Shown here one piece after another: positions 17,336 to 24,569 of a DNA stretch of 64,000 nt. Every line of letters starts with the position of its first letter. The first letter of the stretch is position 1. Under the pieces are notes generated by a model. The model did no database searches and was not told the origin of the DNA. It was given only the letters and a program-made list of their open reading frames with translations. The DNA is from Pseudomonas baetica (GTDB taxonomy: Bacteria > Pseudomonadota > Gammaproteobacteria > Pseudomonadales > Pseudomonadaceae): contig NZ_PHHE01000001.1 of NCBI RefSeq assembly GCF_002813455.1, forward strand, positions 4,019,001 through 4,083,000. Direction: 5' to 3'. Made by a program: the position numbers and the translations under genes.

Positions 17336-19396
17336 ATGGCTTTCGAAGCAATGTTCCAGCCGATCCAGATCGGCAAACTGACCATCCGCAACCGCGTGCT
17401 CAGTACCGCGCACGCCGAGGTCTACGCGACCGACGGCGGCATGACCACCGATCGCTACGTCAAATACTACGAAGAGAAAGCCAAGGGCGGCATCGGCCTG
17501 GCGATTTGCGGCGGCTCCTCCAGTGTGGCCATCGACAGCCCGCAAGGCTGGTGGAAGTCGGTCAACCTGGCGGACGACCGGATCATCCCGCACTTCCAGA
17601 ATCTGGCCGACGCCATGCACAAGCATGGCGCCAAGATCATGATTCAGATTACCCACATGGGCCGTCGCTCGCGCTGGGACGGCGAACATTGGCCGACCCT
17701 GCTGTCGCCGTCAGGCATCCGTGAGCCAGTACACCGCGCGACCTGCAAAACCATCGAGCCGGAAGAAATCTGGCGGGTGATCGGCAACTACGCCACCGCT
17801 GCCGCGCGCGCCAAGGCCGGTGGTCTGGACGGCGTTGAACTGTCCGCCGTGCACCAGCACATGATCGACCAGTTCTGGAGCCCGCGCGTCAACAAGCGTA
17901 CCGATGAATGGGGTGGCAGCTTCGAGAACCGCATGCGTTTCGGCCTTGAAGTGCTCAAGGCTGTGCGCAAGGAAGTCGGCGACGATTTCTGCGTCGGCAT
18001 TCGTCTGTGCGGGGACGAGTTCCACCCGGACGGCTTGTCCCACGAAGACATGAAGCAGATCGCCAAGTATTACGACGACACCGGGATGATCGACTTCATC
18101 GGCGTGGTCGGTTCGGGTTGCGACACCCACAACACCCTGGCCAACGTAATCCCCAACATGAGTTATCCACCGGAGCCGTTCCTGCACCTGGCTGCCGGTA
18201 TCAAGGAAGTGGTCAAGGCCCCGGTGCTGCACGCGCAGAACATCAAGGACCCAAACCAGGCCACGCGCATTCTCGAAGGCGGTTACGTCGACATGGTCGG
18301 CATGACCCGCGCGCATATCGCTGACCCGCACCTGATCGCCAAGATCAAGATGGGCCAGATCGACCAGATCAAACAGTGCGTCGGCGCCAACTACTGCATC
18401 GACCGCCAGTATCAAGGGCTGGATGTGCTGTGCATCCAGAACGCCGCGACCTCCCGTGAATACATGGGCGTGCCGCACATCATCGAGAAGTCCACGGGCG
18501 TCAAACGCAAAGTGGTGGTGGTCGGCGCCGGTCCGGCCGGGATGGAGGCCGCGCGTGTTGCGGCCGAACGAGGCCACGACGTGACCCTGTTCGAGAAAAA
18601 AGAATTCATCGGCGGGCAGATCACCACGGCGTCGAAAGCACCACAGCGTGACCAGATTGCGGGTATCACCCGTTGGTTCCAGCTGGAACTGGCGCGGCTG
18701 AAAGTCGACCTGCGCCTGGGCACGGCTGCCGACGCGGCGACCATCCTCGATCTGCGTCCGGACGTGGTGGTGCTGGCGGTGGGCGGGCATCCGTTCCTTG
18801 AGCAGAACGAACACTGGGGCGCCGCCGAAGGGCTGGTGGTCAGCAGCTGGGATGTGCTCGACGGCAAGGTCGCGCCGGGCAAGAACGTGCTGGTCTACGA
18901 CACCATTTGCGAGTTCACCGGGATGTCGGTTGCCGACTTCCTCGCCGACAAGGGCAGCCAGGTCGAGATCGTCACCGACGACATCAAACCGGGCGTGGCC
19001 ATCGGCGGTACGTCGTTCCCGACCTACTACCGCAGCATGTACCCGAAAGAAGTGATCATGACTGGCGACATGATGCTGGAGAAGGTCTACCGCGAAGGCG
19101 ACAAACTCATCGCCGTGCTGGAGAACGAATACACCGGCGCCAAAGAGGAGCGGGTGGTCGATCAAGTGGTGGTGGAAAACGGCGTGCGCCCGGACGAAGA
19201 GCTGTATTACGGGCTCAAGGACGGTTCGCGCAACAAGGGCCAGATCGATATTGATGCCTTGTTCGCGATCAAGCCGCAGCCTTCGCTGAGCACCACCGGA
19301 GACGGCTACTTGCTGTTCCGCATCGGCGATTGCGTGGCGCAGCGAAATACCCACGCTGCGATCTACGACGCCCTGCGGTTGTGCAAAGACTTCTGA
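17336..19396 (+). CDS. dgcA: Dimethylglycine demethylase subunit DgcA
   Basis: This is a flavoenzyme of the trimethylamine-dehydrogenase/old-yellow-enzyme family that demethylates dimethylglycine to sarcosine. It is 686 residues long: an N-terminal FMN TIM barrel (to about 370), then FAD/NAD-type domains with VVVGAGPAGMEAARVAAERG. The iron-sulfur segment reads CVGANYC then LCIQN, so Cys348, Cys354 and Cys366 are kept but the expected second cysteine is Ala351. It is followed by dgcB and the ETF genes, its likely electron route. Confidence 0.92.
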   Translation: MAFEAMFQPIQIGKLTIRNRVLSTAHAEVYATDGGMTTDRYVKYYEEKAKGGIGLAICGGSSSVAIDSPQGWWKSVNLADDRIIPHFQNLADAMHKHGAKIMIQITHMGRRSRWDGEHWPTLLSPSGIREPVHRATCKTIEPEEIWRVIGNYATAAARAKAGGLDGVELSAVHQHMIDQFWSPRVNKRTDEWGGSFENRMRFGLEVLKAVRKEVGDDFCVGIRLCGDEFHPDGLSHEDMKQIAKYYDDTGMIDFIGVVGSGCDTHNTLANVIPNMSYPPEPFLHLAAGIKEVVKAPVLHAQNIKDPNQATRILEGGYVDMVGMTRAHIADPHLIAKIKMGQIDQIKQCVGANYCIDRQYQGLDVLCIQNAATSREYMGVPHIIEKSTGVKRKVVVVGAGPAGMEAARVAAERGHDVTLFEKKEFIGGQITTASKAPQRDQIAGITRWFQLELARLKVDLRLGTAADAATILDLRPDVVVLAVGGHPFLEQNEHWGAAEGLVVSSWDVLDGKVAPGKNVLVYDTICEFTGMSVADFLADKGSQVEIVTDDIKPGVAIGGTSFPTYYRSMYPKEVIMTGDMMLEKVYREGDKLIAVLENEYTGAKEERVVDQVVVENGVRPDEELYYGLKDGSRNKGQIDIDALFAIKPQPSLSTTGDGYLLFRIGDCVAQRNTHAAIYDALRLCKDF

Positions 19397-19415
19397 GGGC
19401 TTGCACATGACCCCT

Positions 19416-19504
19416 GTGGGAGCGGGCTTGCTCGCGAATGCATTCTGTCAGTTCTAAATGAGCTGACTGATCCAGCGCTTTCGCGAGCAGGCCCGCTCCC
19501 ACAG
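19416..19504. repeat. REPIN, GGGCTTGCTC subtype
   Basis: Inverted REP pair inside the dgcA-dgcB gap of the operon. The right arm is a hybrid, CAGGCCCGCTCCC. Confidence 0.9.
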
Positions 19505-19551
19505 TAATGCAGACCGTGTTTCTCCAGGCTGTACTGGTGGGAGCTTCACCT

Positions 19552-21501
19552 ATGTTGAACACCCTTCTTCCAATCCTGTTGTTCGCCGCCCTGGGCCTTG
19601 GTGTCCTCGGCGCGTTGCGGCGGGTAGCGATGTGGCGCCGGGGCCGGGCCTCGAAGGTCGATCTGATCGGCGGCCTGTTCGCCATGCCCAAGCGCTACAT
19701 GGTCGACTTGCACCATGTGGTGGCGCGGGACAAATACATCGCCAACACCCACGTGGCCACGGCCGGCGGCGCGGTGGCGTCGATTGTGCTGGCGATTCTG
19801 GTGCACGGTTTCGGCCTGCATAACCGCATCCTCGGTTACGCCTTGCTGCTGATGACAACCGTGATGTTCGTCGGTGCGATCTTTGTTTACCTGCGTCGGC
19901 GCAACCCGCCGGCACGGTTGTCGAAAGGCCCGTGGATGCGCTTGCCGAAAAGCCTGCTGGCGTTCTCGGCGTCGTACTTTCTGGTGACCTTGCCGGTGGC
20001 CGGAATCCTTCCGGAAAACTTCGGCGGCTGGATACTGGCGGTGATTCTCGGCGTCGGTGTGCTGTGGGGTGTGTCGGAGTTGTTCTTCGGCATGACCTGG
20101 GGCGGGCCGATGAAGCACGCCTTTGCCGGTGCCCTGCACCTGGCCTGGCACCGTCGCGCCGAACGTTTTGGTGGCGGTCGTTCCTCCGGTTTGAAACCGC
20201 TGGATCTCAACGATCCCTCCGCGCCGCTAGGCGTGGAAAAACCCAAGGATTTCACCTGGAACCAGTTGCTCGGTTTCGACGCTTGCGTGCAGTGCGGCAA
20301 GTGCGAAGCGGCGTGCCCGGCCTTCGCTGCCGGCCAGCCGCTGAACCCGAAGAAACTGATTCAGGACATGGTCGTCGGCCTCGCTGGCGGCACCGATGCC
20401 AGCTTCGCCGGTAGTCCCTATCCGGGCAAGCCTGTGGGCGAACACAGCGGCAATCCGCATCAACCGATCGTCAACGGTCTGGTCGATGCCGAAACCCTGT
20501 GGTCGTGCACCACGTGCCGCGCTTGCGTCGAGGAGTGCCCGATGATGATCGAGCATGTCGACGCCATCGTCGACATGCGCCGTCACCTCACGCTGGAAAA
20601 AGGCTCGACGCCGAACAAGGGCGCCGAAGTCCTGGAAAATCTTATCGCCACCGACAACCCCGGCGGTTTCGCCCCGGGCGGGCGGATGAACTGGGCGGCG
20701 GATTTGAACCTCAATCTGCTCAGCGAAAAGAAATCCACCGACGTGCTGTTCTGGGTCGGCGACGGCGCTTTCGACATGCGCAACCAACGCACCCTGCGTG
20801 CGTTCGTCAAAGTGCTGAAAGCAGCGAAAATCGACTTCGCTGTGTTGGGCCTGGAAGAGCGCGACAGCGGAGACGTTGCTCGTCGTCTGGGTGATGAAGC
20901 CACCTTCCAGTTGCTCGCCAAACGCAACATCCAGACCTTGGCCAAATACAGTTTCAACCGCATCGTCACCTGCGATCCACACAGTTTCCATGTGCTGAAA
21001 AACGAATACGGCGCGTTCGATGGCAACTACCTGGTGCAGCACCACAGCACTTACATGGCGGAAATCATCCAGGCCGGCGCGCTCAACCTCGGTCAGCACA
21101 AAGGCAACAGCGTGACCTATCACGATCCGTGCTACCTCGGCCGCTACAACGGTGAGTACGAGGCGCCGCGTGAAGTGCTGCGTGCGCTGGGTATCGAAGT
21201 CAAAGAGATGCAACGTTCGGGCTTTCGTTCGCGCTGCTGCGGCGGCGGTGGCGGGGCGCCGATCACCGACATTCCGGGTAAACAGCGAATTCCTGATATG
21301 CGCATGGAAGACATCCGCGAAACCGGTGCCGAACTGGTGGCCGTGGGTTGTCCACAATGCACGGCGATGCTCGAAGGCGTGGTTGAACCACGTCCGCTGA
21401 TCAAGGACATCGCCGAACTGGTGGCCGACGCGCTGCTAGAAGACGCCGCACCAGGCAAGCCGACTATGCCGGCCAAACGTGAACCTGCGGAGGCCCACTG
21501 A
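19552..21501 (+). CDS. dgcB: Membrane iron-sulfur subunit DgcB
   Basis: This 649-residue partner of DgcA has several N-terminal transmembrane segments. Two 4Fe-4S ferredoxin motifs follow (CVQCGKCEAACP and CTTCRACVEECP), then a C-terminal heterodisulfide-reductase-like CCG region (DPCYLGRYN and SRCCGGGGG). It should pass electrons from dimethylglycine oxidation to the membrane chain. I chose the ATG at 19552 with GGAG upstream. Its stop codon overlaps the start of the next gene by one base. Confidence 0.92.
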   Translation: MLNTLLPILLFAALGLGVLGALRRVAMWRRGRASKVDLIGGLFAMPKRYMVDLHHVVARDKYIANTHVATAGGAVASIVLAILVHGFGLHNRILGYALLLMTTVMFVGAIFVYLRRRNPPARLSKGPWMRLPKSLLAFSASYFLVTLPVAGILPENFGGWILAVILGVGVLWGVSELFFGMTWGGPMKHAFAGALHLAWHRRAERFGGGRSSGLKPLDLNDPSAPLGVEKPKDFTWNQLLGFDACVQCGKCEAACPAFAAGQPLNPKKLIQDMVVGLAGGTDASFAGSPYPGKPVGEHSGNPHQPIVNGLVDAETLWSCTTCRACVEECPMMIEHVDAIVDMRRHLTLEKGSTPNKGAEVLENLIATDNPGGFAPGGRMNWAADLNLNLLSEKKSTDVLFWVGDGAFDMRNQRTLRAFVKVLKAAKIDFAVLGLEERDSGDVARRLGDEATFQLLAKRNIQTLAKYSFNRIVTCDPHSFHVLKNEYGAFDGNYLVQHHSTYMAEIIQAGALNLGQHKGNSVTYHDPCYLGRYNGEYEAPREVLRALGIEVKEMQRSGFRSRCCGGGGGAPITDIPGKQRIPDMRMEDIRETGAELVAVGCPQCTAMLEGVVEPRPLIKDIAELVADALLEDAAPGKPTMPAKREPAEAH

Positions 21502-22721
21502 TGAGCGACATTATCCGCCGTGACCCGCGCGCCGAATGGATTGCCCGCAACCGTCTGCATCCGCTGCACGCGGCCATGCAACCGGCGCAACACAGCTGGA
21601 TGGGGCCCAACGGCGTCATCCGCAAGAACCTGCACGGCATCGGTTTCATTGGCCCCAACGGCCTCAAACGCATTGACCGCAGCGGCGCGCAGCAGGGTGG
21701 GGCGGTCAAACGCTCGGCCACGGTTGAAGTGCAACTGCCGTTGCATCAGGTGCCGGCCCCGGCGTTCTACATCAACGTGGTGCCGGACATGGTCGGCGGC
21801 CGCTTGAGCAGCCACGACCGCGACTTGCTCGGCCTCGCGCATCAACTGGCCGGCAAGGACGGCGCGGTGTTGGCCGTGGTCTTCGGCGAGCACAAGGAAA
21901 ACGCCTTCGCCACCGCAGGCGTCGATCGCTTGCTGGTGCTGGAGGGCGAAGCATTCAGCGGTTATGCACCGGAGCAACGCGTGCAAGGTTTGCGCGCTGT
22001 GGATAACCAGTTCAGTCCACGTCACTGGCTGCTGCCGGACAGCCGCAGCGGTGGCGGTGAACTGGGTCGGCGCTTTGCTGCGGCATTGGGCGAGCGCCCG
22101 GCGACCCGCGTGTGGCAGGTCAAGGATCAGGAGTGCATCGGCCGCGCTGGCGCGGGCCTGCAGGATTTGGCCCGTCCGGTTGCGCGGTTGATTCTGGCCT
22201 CGGCCGAATGTGCGGAACCTGTCAGTGAAACCCGTCACGAAGCGCTGCCCGTGGAGTTATCCACAAGTGTCGCGCGCAGCTTGTCGCGGATCGAAGATCT
22301 CGGTGCAGTGGCCGTCGATCCGGCAGCGATTCCGATGGCCGAGGCCGAGTTCATCTTCTCCGGCGGCAACGGCGTCAAGGACTGGGCGCTGTTCCACCAG
22401 ACTGCCGCCGCATTGGGCGCCACCGAAGGCGCCTCGCGGGTGGCGGTGGACGATGGCTTCATGGCGCGTGATCGGCAGGTCGGCGCGTCCGGCACCTGGG
22501 TCACCGCGCGGGTGTATGTCGCGGTGGGTATTTCCGGGGCGATCCAGCATCTGCAAGGCATTGGAGCGTGCGACAAGGTGGTGGCGATCAACCTCGATCC
22601 GGGTTGCGACATGATCAAACGCGCCGACCTGTCGGTGATCGGCGAGAGCGCGGAGATTCTTCAAGCCTTGATCGCGGCGGTTGAGGCTTACCGCAACGAC
22701 GCCAAGCGCGATGCGGCTTAA
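21501..22721 (+). CDS. Electron transfer flavoprotein alpha subunit (dgc-linked)
   Basis: This 406-residue ETF alpha subunit has the C-terminal FAD-binding segment VYVAVGISGAIQHLQGI and a typical final region (NLDPGCDMIKRADLSVIG). It overlaps dgcB by one base and is followed nine bases later by the beta subunit, so the pair is dedicated to the dimethylglycine demethylase. It is longer than housekeeping EtfA and diverged at the N-terminus. Two perfect DnaA-box sequences fall inside the gene (21998, 22258). Confidence 0.9.
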   Translation: MSDIIRRDPRAEWIARNRLHPLHAAMQPAQHSWMGPNGVIRKNLHGIGFIGPNGLKRIDRSGAQQGGAVKRSATVEVQLPLHQVPAPAFYINVVPDMVGGRLSSHDRDLLGLAHQLAGKDGAVLAVVFGEHKENAFATAGVDRLLVLEGEAFSGYAPEQRVQGLRAVDNQFSPRHWLLPDSRSGGGELGRRFAAALGERPATRVWQVKDQECIGRAGAGLQDLARPVARLILASAECAEPVSETRHEALPVELSTSVARSLSRIEDLGAVAVDPAAIPMAEAEFIFSGGNGVKDWALFHQTAAALGATEGASRVAVDDGFMARDRQVGASGTWVTARVYVAVGISGAIQHLQGIGACDKVVAINLDPGCDMIKRADLSVIGESAEILQALIAAVEAYRNDAKRDAA

Positions 22722-22730
22722 GGAACGGCT

Positions 22731-23501
22731 ATGAACACAAAAATCATCACTTTGGTTTCAATCGGCGCCCACCCGACCTCCGGCCGGCCACGTCGCGCCG
22801 AACAGGACGCACGCGCCGTGGAGCTGGGCCTGCAACTGGCTGGGGATAACCTGCAAGTGCTGCACGCCGGGGATGTTGCCGAGCCCGCATTGCGCGCCTA
22901 TCTGGGCATGGGGCTGGAGCAGATGCATGTGCTGGAGCAACCGGCGGGCGCAGATGCATTGCCGGCGCTGACCGCGTATCTACGTGATGCCGGTGCGCAG
23001 GTGGTGCTGACCGGTAGCCAGGCGGAAACCGGTGAAGGCTCGGGGATGTTGCCGTTTCTGCTGGCCGAAGGGTTGGGCTGGCCGCTGGTGGTCGGGTTGG
23101 CCCAGGTCGAGTCGATCAATGACGGTTCGGCGCTGGTGCTGCAAGCGTTGCCGCGCGGGCAGCGGCGGCGGTTGAGGGTGAAGTTGCCGTTTCTGGCGAC
23201 TGTGGATAACGCAGCTCCCAAGCCTCGGCAGAGTGCTTATGGGCCGGCACGTCGCGGCGTGCTGAATGCCGAAGATGTGCAAGTGCTGGACGATGAATTG
23301 CTCGCAGTAGCGACATTGCAACCGGCCAAGCCTCGGCCGAAACGCTTGAAAGTGATCAAGGCCAAAAGTGGTGCTGACCGGATGAAGGCAGCTACGGCCA
23401 AGGCCAGTGGCGGTGGCGGGCAAGTGCTCAAGGGCGTTTCCGCACAGGCCGGCGCTGAAGCGATTCTCAAACTGCTGATCGAAGAAGGCGTCGTCCGTTA
23501 G
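22731..23501 (+). CDS. Electron transfer flavoprotein beta subunit (dgc-linked)
   Basis: This 256-residue ETF beta-like protein has VSIGAHPTSGRPRRAEQDARAV at its start and the ETF-type segment VLTGSQAETGEGSGMLPFLLAEGLG. It pairs with the alpha subunit just upstream to accept electrons from DgcA/DgcB. It ends the operon; a REPIN follows. A perfect DnaA-box sequence lies at 23201-23209 inside the gene. Confidence 0.88.
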   Translation: MNTKIITLVSIGAHPTSGRPRRAEQDARAVELGLQLAGDNLQVLHAGDVAEPALRAYLGMGLEQMHVLEQPAGADALPALTAYLRDAGAQVVLTGSQAETGEGSGMLPFLLAEGLGWPLVVGLAQVESINDGSALVLQALPRGQRRRLRVKLPFLATVDNAAPKPRQSAYGPARRGVLNAEDVQVLDDELLAVATLQPAKPRPKRLKVIKAKSGADRMKAATAKASGGGGQVLKGVSAQAGAEAILKLLIEEGVVR

Positions 23502-23530
23502 CCATCATCTTCCAGGCCTGAGCAATCCCA

Positions 23531-23619
23531 GTGGGAGCGAGCCTGCTCGCGAAGGCGGACTGTCAATTGATACATGTGTCGACTGATCTAACGCCTTCGC
23601 GAGCAGGCTCGCTCCCACA
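23531..23619. repeat. REPIN, GAGCCTGCTC subtype
   Basis: Inverted REP pair directly after the ETF beta gene and before the DnaA-box array. Confidence 0.9.
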
Positions 23620-23667
23620 TTGGAATTCATTCACAGCCAATTTACACACAATCCCTGTTGGTCAGTC

Positions 23668-23676
23668 TGTGGATAA
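23668..23676 (-). promoter_or_regulatory. Perfect DnaA box (unit 1)
   Basis: TGTGGATAA on the plus strand, which is TTATCCACA on the minus strand. Confidence 0.75.
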
Positions 23677-23817
23677 CGTGTTCGCGCTTCACTGCAAGTC
23701 ACGTCAACCGTGGCTTGCAGGCCTCAGATCAAAAAACAACCAGCCTAAGTCGCGGTTTTTCCTGGCTTTTCTCCTTGGGTAACTACACAAGTTGCCCCCA
23801 ATCTCTGTTGGCGCTTC

Positions 23818-23826
23818 TGTGGATAA
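23818..23826 (-). promoter_or_regulatory. Perfect DnaA box (unit 2)
   Basis: TGTGGATAA, 150 bases after the unit 1 box, same orientation. Confidence 0.75.
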
Positions 23827-24000
23827 GATGTTCGCTATACGCTGCGAGCCTTATAAAACATGGCTTGTATGGGTTTGATTAAAAAACGATCAAATACCCT
23901 TCGCAGGCCTGCGAACCTCTCTCCAGCCCACGTTTTTTCAGACCCTGCAGCGCTTTTCCACAGAACCGCAAAACTTACCCCCGTTCTCTGTTGGCGCTTC

Positions 24001-24009
24001 TGTGGATAA
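24001..24009 (-). promoter_or_regulatory. Perfect DnaA box (unit 3)
   Basis: TGTGGATAA, 183 bases after the unit 2 box. A one-mismatch box TTTTCCACA lies at 23954, and another, TCTGGATAA, at 24097. Confidence 0.75.
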
Positions 24010-24182
24010 GGTGTTCGCCATCCTCTGCAAGCCACGCAGAGCGGGCGATACAGACTGTTGATCAAATAGTGATCGATCGTTTGTGCAAACCCTGCTTCTG
24101 GATAAGTCACGCTTTTTCTTCACAAATCAGCGAGTTGCTTTCTCGCTCATCCACAGTTACCCCCATTTGCTGTGGGTGGCTA

Positions 24183-24191
24183 TGTGGATAA
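24183..24191 (-). promoter_or_regulatory. Perfect DnaA box (unit 4)
   Basis: TGTGGATAA, 182 bases after the unit 3 box. A one-mismatch box TCATCCACA lies at 24147 in the opposite orientation. Confidence 0.75.
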
Positions 24192-24328
24192 CTTGTTCGT
24201 CGAACCCTGCAAGCCCCGCCGGCCATAGTCCAAATGGCAATTGATCACATTTCATACAGTTCTAAGCGACTGCCTTGACTTCGATTCCGGCGCTGTCTTC
24301 ACTGCAATGGCACAAGGACAGCCGTCAC

Positions 24329-24337
24329 TTATCCACA
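24329..24337 (+). promoter_or_regulatory. Perfect DnaA box, inverted, outside the repeat units
   Basis: TTATCCACA on the plus strand, opposite to the four boxes in the array, about 240 bases before the start of the GMC oxidoreductase gene. Confidence 0.7.
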
Positions 24338-24356
24338 TCAGGTTCTGGGAGAACGC

Positions 24357-24443
24357 ATGATGGATAGCCGCCCACATCGCCCAACCCCCTCGCCACGCAA
24401 GCGCACGTTACGTCGTGCGGTCAATCAACACGCGCGTCTATAG
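24357..24443 (+). CDS. Possible 28-residue arginine-rich peptide
   Basis: This short frame starts with a double ATG preceded by GGGAGAACGC and encodes a very basic peptide (MMDSRPHRPTPSPRKRTLRR then AVNQHARL). The ribosome-binding site spacing is good. No homologue is known to me, and a frame this short can occur by chance in GC-rich DNA. It lies between the DnaA-box array and the GMC oxidoreductase gene and could be a leader peptide. Confidence 0.25.
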   Translation: MMDSRPHRPTPSPRKRTLRRAVNQHARL

Positions 24444-24569
24444 CGCATAAGTCATGCCTCAACCGCTGTGCTGTCGCCGGGTCCGCCCCGGAGGCCAGGT
24501 GCCCGTTCGCCCACCGATTGCAGGCAACCGCAGAGTTGCCCCCATCTGCCTGATTAGAGGAACCACCTC

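Larger units (their letters stand above)
23651..24260. repeat. Array of four degenerate direct repeats carrying DnaA boxes
   Basis: Each unit reads roughly CCCC-N4-CTGTTGG-N6-TGTGGATAA-NN-TGTTCG-N8-CTGCAAGCC and ends near a TTGATCAAA-like segment. The TGTGGATAA cores start at 23668, 23818, 24001 and 24183, giving steps of 150, 183 and 182 bases. Units 2 and 3 are almost identical over 34 bases around the core. Units 1 and 3 also carry small hairpins after the core, such as CTCTGC-N7-GCAGAG in unit 3. The spacers are AT-rich. I see no coding capacity. Confidence 0.85.
23502..24569. other. Kilobase non-coding region with DnaA-box array
   Basis: This region holds, in order, a REPIN, four degenerate direct repeats each with a perfect DnaA box, a fifth inverted box, a possible 28-codon frame, and the leader of the GMC oxidoreductase gene with GAGGAA before its ATG. 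Longer open frames across the repeats (for example 23835-24110 on the minus strand) look spurious because they follow the repeat units. Confidence 0.8.

Noticed and set aside
23835..24110. Minus-strand open frame of about 91 codons across the DnaA-box repeats
   Set aside because: It follows the repeat units, has no ribosome-binding site I trust, and its sequence does not look like a protein. The region is better explained as non-coding repeats.
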